Assembly (NCBI GenBank): GCA_937919165.1
Contig: CALFPO010000073.1
Span: 1-55,290, forward strand
Direction of reading: 5' to 3'
From: an uncultured Bacillota bacterium
GTDB lineage: Bacteria > Bacillota_I > Bacilli_A > Erysipelotrichales > Erysipelotrichaceae
DNA: 55,290 nt
Positions 16,401-24,452 of this stretch are shown piece by piece. The notes below the pieces were generated by a model that saw only the letters and a list, made by a program, of their open reading frames with translations, was not told the origin of the DNA and made no database searches. The translations under genes and the position numbers were made by a program. Numbering within the stretch: the stretch's first letter is position 1; each line of letters opens with the position of its first letter.

Positions 16401-17052
16401 GAAAATCCGGTTTCTTTTCCTGCTTGAATGGCTTTATCTCTTCTATGGCAAGCTGCCTGTCCATCTCGGGCAGATAGTATGATGGCTTGGTGCAGCTTGT
16501 GATATAGCGAATCTTTCTAGGAGTGTCGTCATATGGACTTATCGTTATCTTGACCATGAAGCTGTTCATATAGAGATAGTCCGCAAAATGGAAGAAGCGT
16601 AAGCCCAGACATTCAACCAGATCGCCATCCTTCAGAGCGGTTCCGTTATATTGGCAATGGTTGACGCTGATCTGGAAGCTGCTCTGCAGACGATGATCCT
16701 TGTATAACAGATAATGTTCCTTGAGATATGGGTCATCTGTTCTGACATTGCTTCTGGGATTGAAGGAAAGAAGGAAGTCTTCATTGCGGTATAGTCTGTA
16801 TTCATCAAGCCCATCTTCCTTCTCATAGACATAGACCTCCAGTCCATAGAAGATGCTTTCGCAATAGATTTCATATTTTCTGTATTCAAGCTTCTTGATC
16901 TTGTTTCCATCAGAAAACAAGAGCTTGTTTTCAAGCGAAATGTAGTAGGCATTGCCTTTTGGATAGATGACGATGCCTCTATAGCCGATGGTATTCCCAT
17001 CAAGCGCATGTCTTTCCAGCCGATAGCTGTCCTTGATGATCACGAAGCTCAT
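13429..17052 (-). CDS. essC: EssC-like FtsK/SpoIIIE ATPase of a type VII secretion system (shortened)
   Basis: A 1207-residue membrane ATPase, the motor of type VIIb secretion. Order: N-terminal FHA-like beta domains (about 1-190, with KDHRLQSSFQISVNHCQYNG and GTALKDGDLVECLG), two transmembrane helices (about 225-285), a linker and the first FtsK-type ATPase. That domain has Walker A GGYTGSGKSE (about 604-613), LIDYKGGGI, Walker B LIIMVDEFAEL (about 717-727) and HLILATQKPSGSVDD. A second domain (about 900-1120) keeps the shape but has no Walker A (SESILVCSSRYHEINAF). The third ATPase domain of standard ~1480-residue EssC is absent. It overlaps the lipoprotein stop by 4 nt (ATGA), so it is translationally coupled. 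Secretion through the membrane of the WXG100 proteins encoded upstream is the expected role. Confidence 0.8.
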   Translation of the reverse strand: MSFVIIKDSYRLERHALDGNTIGYRGIVIYPKGNAYYISLENKLLFSDGNKIKKLEYRKYEIYCESIFYGLEVYVYEKEDGLDEYRLYRNEDFLLSFNPRSNVRTDDPYLKEHYLLYKDHRLQSSFQISVNHCQYNGTALKDGDLVECLGLRFFHFADYLYMNSFMVKITISPYDDTPRKIRYITSCTKPSYYLPEMDRQLAIEEIKPFKQEKKPDFLPFFRSLFPNIIMSFSMTAMALLNYMNSYDEEDEWFVSLAFFLMPISMAITGIVFPLAMHLYECRSCRIGYERSKKEYLDYLDEYERRLDLNIKEYIDSKNSHFFSLIGCKERMFYATKNSTDYLSISIGRISIERDIEYEPSGNEEIDGRLMEIGRKLKDIKGYPLFVSLEDKKIITIVSRRNMKRYFFNRFLFELSYKHHYDDIHIAIFSKDQDIYDLAYDLPHLFIDGERMSLQSESDLLCLDQRRYDRPLVLLMYSHTSFAFSNPLIHIIYFSSDIADLYKNSDAVIECFDNYGYLYSSIKQRFEYIEEEIDFREYFSYLGRMRSIASLDRTYAFMDVYKDFDIKGSYSHEERSLKANFAFANGEILDFDLHETKQGPHGLIGGYTGSGKSELIISMLLSMCLRYSPEYLNIVLIDYKGGGIRESLSYGGKAIPHIVASISNLEDNVFERMIIAIANECTRRQLIFKQMSGRYNLPIMNLDDYASNCPNEEKLSHLIIMVDEFAELKKEEPELIKELISLSRIGRSLGIHLILATQKPSGSVDDEIWSNSRFKIALKVLEENDSKQLIKSEDAAYLERPGLFYLLVDGSLQKGQSIYSKNDINGNDPFKVSVLKNTLHESSSITRENGIITSEASYFSQKIIEVCEKEDYKIRKLDFMPPSRKARKDFEIKDRFVLGEKDDYILGKREILSYGLSESILVCSSRYHEINAFMNILSENRRQTIVIGQTRYHAPCVSDSLLYEEDEDIMYLLDMLLKGEGKDICLLIEDLACLLSYNEIYLELLYRLCRRRESLSLSLIFISRNSQLNFKLINSFNNRLLIDSSDANDLINLFGSRSRHKGTSFFLAEEPICFVPIREEELKEGEPLFEEMIRHIPETIRAKSDEDGYLLGYDKKFKQEVTYKGKLLVTSYDSDRIEIYRKAYGDAFTIMAYDHALGSGEYGAVLWLGPGIYRQRLFIPSCKDDLDEDEALLVKGSRHILLRGLDDA

Positions 17053-18947
17053 CTGCTGCTCACCAGTATGTTCACATAGGAACTGTATTTGCCGTCTCTG
17101 GTATAGACCTTGATCCTGGTCGAACCGGATGAAATGGCTTTGACTAGACCTTTAGCTACGGCAGCGATATTGCTGTCAAGACTTGTATATGATATGTCGG
17201 ATTCGTTATAGCCCTCAGGCAGTCCTTTGATGATGATGCTGTAGGTCTCATCCTTATCCATGACCTCCGCATAGGAATCAAGCACAATCCTATTCGATAG
17301 AACAGCTTCGCTTTCCTTGAGCTTGAACCTATCGGTTCTGGTGCATTTCTTGACGAACTGGCCATTCTCGATATGATGCAGGTTGCCGAAGACCTGATTG
17401 TCCTCATCCATGATGTTGATGGTCTTGGTGAAGCCGTATTTGTTTAGGGCGGTCTTTGAAGTATTGAAGATCAGATCCATGAAATAGTAGAGCGAAACAT
17501 CGCCGCATACCTTCACATCATTGTTTCCTTCAGATAAAGCATAGATGGTCGAATAGGCGATGTCGCTTTCAGCCTGCTTATGATTGTTTTCTTTGTCATA
17601 TAGATGAATAGTAGATTTAAGCTGAGCCTTCAGGCCTGTATCAAGTTCCACATCAAGGATACGGAAACCGGCTTCTTCCACATTGAGATTGAACGCAAAG
17701 GCGCTCTTGCCCGATGCCTGGATGATGCCGTCATAGTCATGGGTATAGTCATGGATATAGCGCATCTTGCCGTTTCTGGTCTCAAATCCCAGCTGATGGC
17801 TGTTGTTCAATACAAGCTCGATCTTACCTGAAACATAGAGCTTGATCATCACATCAAGACCGAGCTCAGCCATTGGAATCGAAGGAATAGGAGTCTTGAT
17901 GCGACAGATGGGGATGGTGGCCTCAAGCTCATCTTCATCCTTCTTGACCAGCGATCTTAGCTTGCTCATGAACGATGATGAATCAAGATCCTTGAAGTCC
18001 ACATGATAGTTTCCATACTTTCCGTCGCTGACGCCCAGTTCCTCGGTAGTGTTCATCGTGATGGAAAAGTAGCAGTTGCTGAAGTCTCCCTTCTCATAGG
18101 TCCACTTGAGGCTTGGCTTGACGTTAGAGATAGAAAGGTCGCCATAGACATTGAAGCCATTCACATCCTTGGATATATGAATATCGATGCCGGCACTGTC
18201 AAGCGTATATGATACCCTGAATCCTTCTGAATAGAACGTATGGCTCTTTGATGCCAACAGTTCATATATGTTGTTTACATAGACATCCTGTATCTCTTCG
18301 CCATAAGGAATTACAGTTGCCTTGCTGAAGTCTATCTCAAAGCTATCTTCTATCTTGACGCTTTCATACACTTCTTCATATTCACATTCCCGATATCTTA
18401 ATTCTCCTTCTTCATCTATGCCCTCTATCTTTTTGTACAGATTGTCATTTCTATCATAGATGATATCGCCGACCCTCAGATTCTTATCTTCATCATCTTT
18501 GACCTCTTCGCAATATTCGTAGTCATAGAAAGGCTCGTATAGCCGTTCATTGATATAATGAACTGCCATATCGATCACTTCATCAGCCTTGTCTTCTCTT
18601 ACGATCTTGTCCTTACGGGCCTTGGATGATATCCAGCCCTTGCTTCTTAGCCAATTGAAATAGTCGCCATCAGCTTCCACAAGACGTCCGATGGTCTTGG
18701 CCAGATATGTATATTTAAGAGCTTCATCAAGATGCTCATAATCCTTTGCATCGATAATGCCCCAGTCTTCCAATGCCTGAAGATTGTCCATGCAATCTTC
18801 ACTGTTTCCTATGCCGCTTCTAAGCGCCAGAGTATTGAGGTAGGACTCTACGCTTAGGGAAGCATCCGCCTTGCATGATGCGCAGGTAACAAGCATCAGC
18901 ATCACCGCAAGGCAGATGCATAGTCTTCTACTCGAAGCTTCCCGCAT
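17049..18947 (-). CDS. Large surface lipoprotein of the type VII-like operon
   Basis: About 632 residues with a lipoprotein signal (basic start, LAVMLMLVTCASCKAD, cysteine in a lipobox-like context). Residues ~30-130 are helical and resemble S-layer-homology-like repeats (LEDWGIIDAKDYEHLDEAL then RLVEADGDYFNWLRSKGWI). A long beta-rich middle follows, and the C-terminal ~80 residues look like a bacterial Ig-like (BIG2) domain (YTSLDSNIAAVAKG with SSGSTRIKVYTRDG). I do not recognise the full-length protein. It lies between the second WXG100 gene and essC in one operon, occupying the place where EsaA/EssA/EssB normally occur, so an extracellular role in secretion or substrate binding is an inference. 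ATG at 18956 is an alternative start; both overlap the WXG100 gene. Confidence 0.6.
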   Translation of the reverse strand: MREASSRRLCICLAVMLMLVTCASCKADASLSVESYLNTLALRSGIGNSEDCMDNLQALEDWGIIDAKDYEHLDEALKYTYLAKTIGRLVEADGDYFNWLRSKGWISSKARKDKIVREDKADEVIDMAVHYINERLYEPFYDYEYCEEVKDDEDKNLRVGDIIYDRNDNLYKKIEGIDEEGELRYRECEYEEVYESVKIEDSFEIDFSKATVIPYGEEIQDVYVNNIYELLASKSHTFYSEGFRVSYTLDSAGIDIHISKDVNGFNVYGDLSISNVKPSLKWTYEKGDFSNCYFSITMNTTEELGVSDGKYGNYHVDFKDLDSSSFMSKLRSLVKKDEDELEATIPICRIKTPIPSIPMAELGLDVMIKLYVSGKIELVLNNSHQLGFETRNGKMRYIHDYTHDYDGIIQASGKSAFAFNLNVEEAGFRILDVELDTGLKAQLKSTIHLYDKENNHKQAESDIAYSTIYALSEGNNDVKVCGDVSLYYFMDLIFNTSKTALNKYGFTKTINIMDEDNQVFGNLHHIENGQFVKKCTRTDRFKLKESEAVLSNRIVLDSYAEVMDKDETYSIIIKGLPEGYNESDISYTSLDSNIAAVAKGLVKAISSGSTRIKVYTRDGKYSSYVNILVSSR

Positions 18948-19224
18948 TCGCCACAATCGTCGACTCTAGCGAATCGTAGGAAGCGACGGTATGGTCGAGA
19001 AACCTGGCATAGGATTCGATGGTTTCCGACTCGTCCACAAAGCGTCTCGCAAAGTTCTGGAAACGCGAAAGCAGCGTCTCTTCGCCATCTGACTGCCAGA
19101 TGCTGTCGAGTTCCTGCATGGTGCGGTAGACATAGGATAGGGTGCTGTCCAGATTGGTATTGCAGGTACGGATCTGGCTGGCGGTGTTAGATACTTCCGG
19201 TAAAGAAATTTTGATCTGTTCCAT
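18928..19224 (-). CDS. WXG100-family protein (variant W-x-S motif)
   Basis: 98 residues, all helical: MEQIKISLPEVSNTASQIRT, a turn ELDSIWQSDGEETLLSRF, then a second helix ending SYDSLESTIV. Length, helix-turn-helix layout and position match the WXG100/ESAT-6 family, with WQS(DG) in place of W-x-G. A good ribosome-binding site (AGAAGGACC) precedes the ATG. It is the second of two such genes, as expected if they form a heterodimer substrate of the EssC motor. Seven nt separate it from the first WXG100 gene. Confidence 0.75.
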   Translation of the reverse strand: MEQIKISLPEVSNTASQIRTCNTNLDSTLSYVYRTMQELDSIWQSDGEETLLSRFQNFARRFVDESETIESYARFLDHTVASYDSLESTIVANAGSFE

Positions 19225-19231
19225 GGTCCTT

Positions 19232-19534
19232 CTAAACTGTGCTCAAGCGATTGGCTTCCGCATACAGCTCGTCCTGGGTCTCACGATAGGCCCTGGCGCT
19301 GTTTCTTAGGAAGTCGGCATATTGTCTCATGATAAGCGATATCTGCTTCAGGTCGCCTTCAAAGGTCTTGATCTGGCTGGTATAGGCGGTATTGTCCTTG
19401 CCTTGCCAGCTGGCAGACATCTTGTCGACTTCGGCATACATCTGCTGATAGTACTTCTCGTAATCGGCATTGGCGCTCTCTATCTTGGCAGCTGTGCTTT
19501 CAAGTCGATCAGGTTCAACAATAATTGATCTCAT
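19232..19534 (-). CDS. WXG100-family protein (canonical WQG motif)
   Basis: 100 residues: MRSIIVEPDRLESTAAKIES, then VDKMSASWQGKDNTAYTSQI with the WxG turn, then a long second helix ending YRETQDELYAEANRLSTV. This is a classical WXG100 protein, the substrate/co-factor of type VII secretion. The start at 19534 was chosen because AGGAGG lies 7 nt upstream; the longer frame to 19606 reads through a leader with no homology. First gene of the operon WXG100-WXG100-lipoprotein-essC-yukD. Confidence 0.85.
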   Translation of the reverse strand: MRSIIVEPDRLESTAAKIESANADYEKYYQQMYAEVDKMSASWQGKDNTAYTSQIKTFEGDLKQISLIMRQYADFLRNSARAYRETQDELYAEANRLSTV

Positions 19535-19592
19535 AGTTTTTCCTCCTCTACCTCTTATTTCGCATGAAACGGCCGCACTCCTATCCCAAACA

Positions 19593-19622
19593 TAAAAAAG
19601 CCCCACATCTCTGTGAGGCCAA
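19593..19622 (-). terminator. Terminator between DUF885 gene and type VII operon
   Basis: On the minus strand GCCTCACA GAGA TGTGGGGC (one mismatch) is followed by TTTTTTATG. It lies 22 nt beyond the DUF885 peptidase stop and separates it from the co-directional WXG100 operon. Confidence 0.75.
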
Positions 19623-19643
19623 TATCATATATGTCTTGATTGT

Positions 19644-21560
19644 CTATTTCTTTGAAGCTATGTAGTCTTCGATCTCTTCCTTCAGGATGCTGAATGGAAG
19701 CGGACCATTCTCAAGAATAGCGCAGTTGTATTCGACTATGTCGAACTTATCGCCAAGGCTATCCATCGCATGCTTCTTGAGTGTCATGAGATTCGAAAGC
19801 CCAACGCCATAGTTGCAGTAGACGGTTGGCATGTCGATGATCCAATTGAAGAGGTCTTGTGCCATCTCATCATAGAAGCCTTCCTGAATGAAGTATTCAT
19901 TGACATCATCAAGCGTGATGCCAGCTTCGCGATATTCGTCATAGTATGTCAGATAGTTCTCGACAGCATAGTACTGCTCATCCTTCAGGAATTCCGCAAT
20001 CTCCTCATTTGTCCAGCCATAGTAGTTCATGCCGATATCGATGATCGAATATTCCATGAAATAGTAGGTTTCCATCAGATTGAGGATATCGATGGCCTTT
20101 TCGTCGGCAATATCCAGGAAATGCATGGCATCTTGCTGGCACTGGACAGCCCAGCCCTCGGTATAGCCGATGAAGCCGATGACGGTCCTGAAATTGTGCG
20201 GATTCTGCTGCAGATAATAGACATGCTGATAGAGATGTCCAGGGAATCCCTCATGAGCCAATGTCTGATAGAACTCATATGAATTGGCAACGCTGTTTGG
20301 ATTGGTCTTGATGATGTTCTGGTTGATGTTGTCGATTGGCGCAGACCAGTAGTAGGCACCTACCGCATCAGAAGCAGCCGACTCATCTATTGGTTCGCAG
20401 GTGTAGGCGATATCGCCAAGATCCTTGTAGTAGTCTCCAAGATGGGTACGCAGATATTCAAGCTTGTCGACAGCCGTACCTTCAAGCACGCCCTCTTCGG
20501 CAATCCTGAAGTACTCTTTCACGCTTTCAGGACTGTACAGAGCAGTTCTGAGCTTGGAAAGCAATACATCGTAGTTGTCCTTCAATTCTTCAAACATCCT
20601 GTCGATGCCCTTGTTGTCGCTGGTGTTCAGGATATACTGCAGTTCTGCATATTCCTTGTTGTATTTATAGAGGACCGTATCTTCCTGGGCGATCTTGCCG
20701 CGATAGGTCTCAAGCTTCTTTGCGCAATTTTCAAGAGCAGGAATCACTTCGTTCTTTACCACTTCAGCATTCTCCTTCTTGAGCGCTTCCTTCTTTTCGC
20801 TGCTCAAGAAATCGCAGTCGTCGATTCTGTTGTCGAAGGTAACGATCAGCACATTGTCGTCGACTTTCGAAGCCAGGCTTTCAGCTGTCTCGATGCCATT
20901 GTCTACTGCCGTATCAGGCATATAGATCTTATCCTTCTGCTGCGCATCGCAATAAGCCAGACAATCCGCAATATAGCGGTCAGCATCCTTGACCAGCAGC
21001 ATATAGTCATCTACCGATTCCTCGTCATAGAAAGTGAAGTCCGAAAGGATCGTCACCAGATTGTTGAGGACATCGACGCCCATCGAAAACAGGAAAGAGT
21101 AGCGGCCATAGCACAGATCAGCCAATGTCTCATAATCGCTGTATTCCAGAGCCTCATAGTCGTACTGCTGGCGATATGAAAGGCTGTTGTAGTCGAAAGA
21201 CTGCAGTTCCTTAAGCTGATCCAGGATATAGTTGAAATCCTCTTCGCTTATGCCATATGTAACTATGCCAAGATCTACTGGAGGCTTCTCGATGCCGTAC
21301 GACTTGTAGTCGATGACATTGAAATGCATGCCGGTGTAGTCTTGAGCCATTCCATCCTTGAATACCTTGTCGAGGAACTCATCGAATTCCTTGCTGTCGA
21401 TAGTGTTATTGGGATTCTTCTCCCTTGTTTTATAGTTCTTGACAAGCTCAAGATAGGTCTTGCCGTCAGCTTCGCTTACTGTCGGCTTCTTGATTGCATC
21501 CTTGCCTTTGCATCCTGCAAGCATGAATACAACCAAGATGATCATCAATAATTTCTTCAT
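19644..21560 (-). CDS. DUF885-family metallopeptidase lipoprotein
   Basis: A 638-residue exported protein with a clean lipobox (MLAGCKGKD, Cys about residue 17). It belongs to the DUF885 family of putative zinc peptidases. The metal motif HEGFPGHLYQ (about 435-444, pattern HExxPGH) is complete, and downstream GYTEGWAVQ supplies the third acidic ligand expected in this family. Lipid anchoring puts the enzyme on the outer face of the membrane, where it probably trims peptides. It is transcribed divergently from 21594; a GAGG site lies 7 nt before the ATG. A terminator follows the gene. Confidence 0.8.
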   Translation of the reverse strand: MKKLLMIILVVFMLAGCKGKDAIKKPTVSEADGKTYLELVKNYKTREKNPNNTIDSKEFDEFLDKVFKDGMAQDYTGMHFNVIDYKSYGIEKPPVDLGIVTYGISEEDFNYILDQLKELQSFDYNSLSYRQQYDYEALEYSDYETLADLCYGRYSFLFSMGVDVLNNLVTILSDFTFYDEESVDDYMLLVKDADRYIADCLAYCDAQQKDKIYMPDTAVDNGIETAESLASKVDDNVLIVTFDNRIDDCDFLSSEKKEALKKENAEVVKNEVIPALENCAKKLETYRGKIAQEDTVLYKYNKEYAELQYILNTSDNKGIDRMFEELKDNYDVLLSKLRTALYSPESVKEYFRIAEEGVLEGTAVDKLEYLRTHLGDYYKDLGDIAYTCEPIDESAASDAVGAYYWSAPIDNINQNIIKTNPNSVANSYEFYQTLAHEGFPGHLYQHVYYLQQNPHNFRTVIGFIGYTEGWAVQCQQDAMHFLDIADEKAIDILNLMETYYFMEYSIIDIGMNYYGWTNEEIAEFLKDEQYYAVENYLTYYDEYREAGITLDDVNEYFIQEGFYDEMAQDLFNWIIDMPTVYCNYGVGLSNLMTLKKHAMDSLGDKFDIVEYNCAILENGPLPFSILKEEIEDYIASKK

Positions 21561-21577
21561 AAAAATACCTCGTTAAT

Positions 21578-21585
21578 ATTATAAT
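21578..21585. promoter_or_regulatory. Overlapping bidirectional -10 elements
   Basis: The sequence ATTATAAT contains TATAAT on the plus strand (21580-21585) and TATAAT on the minus strand (21583-21578). They serve divergent genes starting at 21594 (2-nt predicted leader) and 21560 (about 11-nt leader carrying GAGG). Confidence 0.5.
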
Positions 21586-21593
21586 ATATTTGC

Positions 21594-22031
21594 ATGTTAG
21601 TAGAGACTATGACACTAAGAAAGATGGTTGACTTCAAGCCCTCAGAAGAGGACATGGCGATGCTGCCGCTTGATGTCACACTGTATCTTAAGGTTAGTCT
21701 GGTATCATTGGACGCCAAAGACAACTATGATTTCATCAGGTATCTTTTTAAGATTGAAGACCTGAAGGACAACTTCAAGGAAATCGCCAGGACCGTCTTC
21801 TATGATTTCGATGGACGCAATACCGACCAGGAGAAATTCGTAACCATCTTTGAGATGTATGGCCTATACAACTATGCCAACACTTCCGAATACCTCAAGG
21901 AAATCCTGGAGAATTACACCCATGAGGCTGATGTTCTGATCGACATCTATACCCATGACTCCAAGGAATATCGCCTATCGAACCTTGATGGCATCGTGAA
22001 GCTTGAAGAACTGCATAAAGGAGTTGCCTAA
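21594..22031 (+). CDS. Conserved-looking hypothetical protein, 145 residues
   Basis: An acidic, mostly helical soluble protein without signal peptide, membrane segment or motif I can name. It contains LPLDVTLYLKVSLVSLDAKD and a repeated aromatic-acidic pattern (FYDFDGRNTDQEKFVTIFEM). The stop overlaps the start of the AI-2E family permease gene by one base (TAATG), so the two are translationally coupled and may function together. The first ATG (21594) follows a TATAAT by 8 nt without a ribosome-binding site; ATG 21609 is an alternative. Confidence 0.6.
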   Translation: MLVETMTLRKMVDFKPSEEDMAMLPLDVTLYLKVSLVSLDAKDNYDFIRYLFKIEDLKDNFKEIARTVFYDFDGRNTDQEKFVTIFEMYGLYNYANTSEYLKEILENYTHEADVLIDIYTHDSKEYRLSNLDGIVKLEELHKGVA

Positions 22032-23107
22032 TGGATAAAAAAGACAAGATACTGAATATCGTATACTACGGCATCATCGTCGGCCTGTTCTATCTGTTCG
22101 TCAATTATCTTCTTCCTATCGTGATGCCATTCATCATCGGTTTCCTGATTGCCATGCTGCTGTATCGCCTTTTCTACAGGGTCACAAAGCGCAGCATCAA
22201 AAAGGCTGAAGGAGCCATTGCTCTATGCATCTTCTATGCCTTGGTCATCGTCATATGCTCGACCATCGGCGTCAGCCTGACCAACTCTCTCATCGAGATA
22301 TTCAAGAACATCCCTACAGCCTACAACAATTCCATCAAGCCTCTGCTTGACAGAATAAATGTTCTGATAAATACCATGAACAACGAAGCGCTGGCCAATC
22401 CGCTCAAGCGTGCGCTTGAAGAACTCGGCGGCATTCTGGTATCGGTATCCAAATCGGCTGTCGGTGTCCTTACCGGAGTCCTGACCAAGCTTCCTAATCT
22501 GTTCATCCAGATTACGCTTGTGATCATCACGTCGTTCTTTGTGCTGCTTGACTATGAAACGATCATCGGCGGCATCCGCTCTTTCCTCAACGAAAAGACC
22601 GAAGGACTATATACCGAGATAGAAGACTACATCAGGAACAATCTGGCTAAGGTATTGAAATCATACTGCGCCATCTTCTTTCTGACCTTTGCTGAACTTA
22701 GTCTTGGCCTTACCGTCATCGGCAAGCCAAATCCGATATTCTCTGCATTTTTCATCTCATTCCTGGATATCTTGCCAATCCTTGGCGTCGGCACTGTGCT
22801 GATTCCTTGGGGAATCATCGATCTGATATACGGCAAGTTTACAGGCCTGTGGCTCTTGGTGATCTATCTTGTGATCACCTTCGTCCGCCAGTATGTAGAA
22901 CCTAAGCTGGTCGGCGCAAACCTCGGACTGCATGCCCTTACTTCACTGGTGGCAATGATTGTCGGATTGGATCTGTTTGGTCTGGTCGGCATGTTCGGAA
23001 TCCCTATCCTGCTTTCCTTCATCGTCTACCATGAAGACAATATCCAGAATGCCAAACTGACGGAAAAGAAGAAAAATGGAAAGAAAAAGAATACCGCTGC
23101 TGATTGA
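22031..23107 (+). CDS. AI-2E family transporter (PF01594) permease
   Basis: A 358-residue membrane protein of the AI-2E/YdbI/PerM family. Two or three N-terminal helices (IVYYGIIVGLFYLFVNYLLP and following) precede an amphipathic middle (STLIEIFKN-like segment), then a C-terminal cluster of helices with the family signatures FLDILPILGVGT and VEPKLVGANLGLHAL. Members include Na+/H+ antiporters and exporters; the name does not prove autoinducer transport. A lysine-rich tail (KKKNGKKKN) ends the protein. Its 3' end overlaps the nucleoside hydrolase start by 32 nt. Confidence 0.85.
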   Translation: MDKKDKILNIVYYGIIVGLFYLFVNYLLPIVMPFIIGFLIAMLLYRLFYRVTKRSIKKAEGAIALCIFYALVIVICSTIGVSLTNSLIEIFKNIPTAYNNSIKPLLDRINVLINTMNNEALANPLKRALEELGGILVSVSKSAVGVLTGVLTKLPNLFIQITLVIITSFFVLLDYETIIGGIRSFLNEKTEGLYTEIEDYIRNNLAKVLKSYCAIFFLTFAELSLGLTVIGKPNPIFSAFFISFLDILPILGVGTVLIPWGIIDLIYGKFTGLWLLVIYLVITFVRQYVEPKLVGANLGLHALTSLVAMIVGLDLFGLVGMFGIPILLSFIVYHEDNIQNAKLTEKKKNGKKKNTAAD

Positions 23108-23987
23108 CACCGACCCAGGCGTAGATGATTTCTTCTGCCTGTGCATCGGCTGTGCATTCAGTGAAATATTTGACCTAAAGGCTGTCACCACCATCGGCGG
23201 CAACAATTCGACAGATACAACCACCAAGAACGCCTTAGATATCCTGAGGCTTCTTAATCGTGATGACGTTCCTGTAGGAAGAGGAAGCGACAGTTTCCTT
23301 ACCCATCCTTTCGGAGAAAGCGTCACCAAGTTCCATGGCGAAAACGGTCTAGGCAACCTGACTATCCCTGCAAGCGAAAAAGCGCCGCACAAACTGTGTG
23401 CCTGCGATCTCATATATGAAACAGCCAGGTCATGTGATGGAAAGCTTGTCATCGTGACCGTCGGTCCTGAAACGAATCTGGCTTTGGCCTTCAAGAAATA
23501 TCCTGACCTGAAGGACATGATTTCCAAGATTGTGGTGATGGGCGGAAGTCTGACCACCGGAAACTGCAGTCCTTATGCCGAAGCCAATATCTTCCATGAT
23601 GCCGAAGCAGCCGATGTCGTCTTCTCCAGCGGCATTCATATCGACATGATCGGCCTAAACATCACCCGCAAAGCCAATCTTCCAAGAGAGATCTTCGATC
23701 CCATCTCGCTTGATGCCCGCAAGGACCTAAGGCAAGTCATGCAGGGTCTCATCGATTTCCGCAATGGCGAACCGATGCATGATGCTGTAGCCATCGCTAC
23801 GCTCATCGATGATTCGTTCATCACCTGGATCGATGCCAATGCCAGCATCGAGATAGACGACAAGGAAAGGTATGGCCAGACGCTCATAAACACCAAAGGT
23901 CCATCCTTCAATGCTAGGGTCGCCTTCGATATCGACGTAAGCGGATATTATGCGATCATGGAAAGAATGCTGAAATACTACCAATAA
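23076..23987 (+). CDS. Nucleoside hydrolase (IUNH family)
   Basis: 303 residues. The calcium-binding signature IDTDPGVDDFF is at residues 9-19, followed by NNSTDTTTKNAL (usual Gly/Asn contact), VVMGGSLTTGNCSPYAEANI (family GG motif, with the N that contacts ribose) and PMHDAVAIATLID (catalytic HD pair). It is a complete inosine-uridine-type nucleoside N-ribohydrolase that splits nucleosides to base and ribose for salvage. It overlaps the preceding permease gene by 32 nt and is followed by a bidirectional terminator. GGAAAAGAAG precedes the ATG as a weak ribosome-binding site. Confidence 0.9.
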   Translation: MERKRIPLLIDTDPGVDDFFCLCIGCAFSEIFDLKAVTTIGGNNSTDTTTKNALDILRLLNRDDVPVGRGSDSFLTHPFGESVTKFHGENGLGNLTIPASEKAPHKLCACDLIYETARSCDGKLVIVTVGPETNLALAFKKYPDLKDMISKIVVMGGSLTTGNCSPYAEANIFHDAEAADVVFSSGIHIDMIGLNITRKANLPREIFDPISLDARKDLRQVMQGLIDFRNGEPMHDAVAIATLIDDSFITWIDANASIEIDDKERYGQTLINTKGPSFNARVAFDIDVSGYYAIMERMLKYYQ

Positions 23988-23993
23988 TACAAA

Positions 23994-24020
23994 AAATAGG
24001 CAGCCAATGGCTGCCTATTT
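23994..24020. terminator. Bidirectional terminator
   Basis: AAATAGGCAGCC AAT GGCTGCCTATTT, perfect 12-bp stem, with A-rich left and T-rich right flanks. It serves the convergent nucleoside hydrolase and DUF3021 genes. Confidence 0.85.
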
Positions 24021-24035
24021 CTTTAGGCTTCTGCG

Positions 24036-24452
24036 CTATTGATTTCCAATCTTCCTGTTGAGCCTGCTGACGCTTCTTCTTACCAGCAGATATATGACAA
24101 GCCATATGGCAACAAACGCTGCCAAGAAGATGACAGTGAAGCTTGTCAGGATTTCCTTATCGATCCAGCCGTTGATAAGATAGACGCTCAGATAGCTTAC
24201 ATACAGCACCAGACACTGGATGAGTCCTGCCATCGTAACCGGAAGACTCTCTATCCTATAGACAACCGTGATGCCAGAGACAAGAAAGGCCAAGACAGTT
24301 ACCGAGATGATCGATATGCTGGCCTTAAGCAGATCTATCTGTGCAGCTGCGCCTGATCTTGCGATGAAGATCCAGACAATCGCCAAGATAAGCGGCCCGC
24401 CAAAGCAGCACAGAGTTCCTCTTAATAGAAATTCCTTTACATATTTATTCAT
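24036..24452 (-). CDS. DUF3021-family membrane protein
   Basis: 138 residues with four hydrophobic helices (GTLCCFGGPLILAIVWIFIA; ISIISVTVLAFLVSGI; AGLIQCLVLYVSYLSVYLI; TVIFLAAFVAIWLVIYLLV) and a basic tail. This is the DUF3021 pattern, nearly always encoded next to a LytTR regulator as here, where the ATG overlaps the regulator stop (ATGA). DUF3021 proteins are thought to inhibit or tune the partner regulator from the membrane. The start at 24452 was chosen because AAAGGAGAT lies upstream; the longer frame is read through the regulator. Confidence 0.75.
   Translation of the reverse strand: MNKYVKEFLLRGTLCCFGGPLILAIVWIFIARSGAAAQIDLLKASISIISVTVLAFLVSGITVVYRIESLPVTMAGLIQCLVLYVSYLSVYLINGWIDKEILTSFTVIFLAAFVAIWLVIYLLVRRSVSRLNRKIGNQ

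Noticed and set aside
20442..21179. Plus-strand open frame of 245 codons
   Set aside because: It is antisense to the DUF885 peptidase; hydrophobic runs are a by-product of codon bias.
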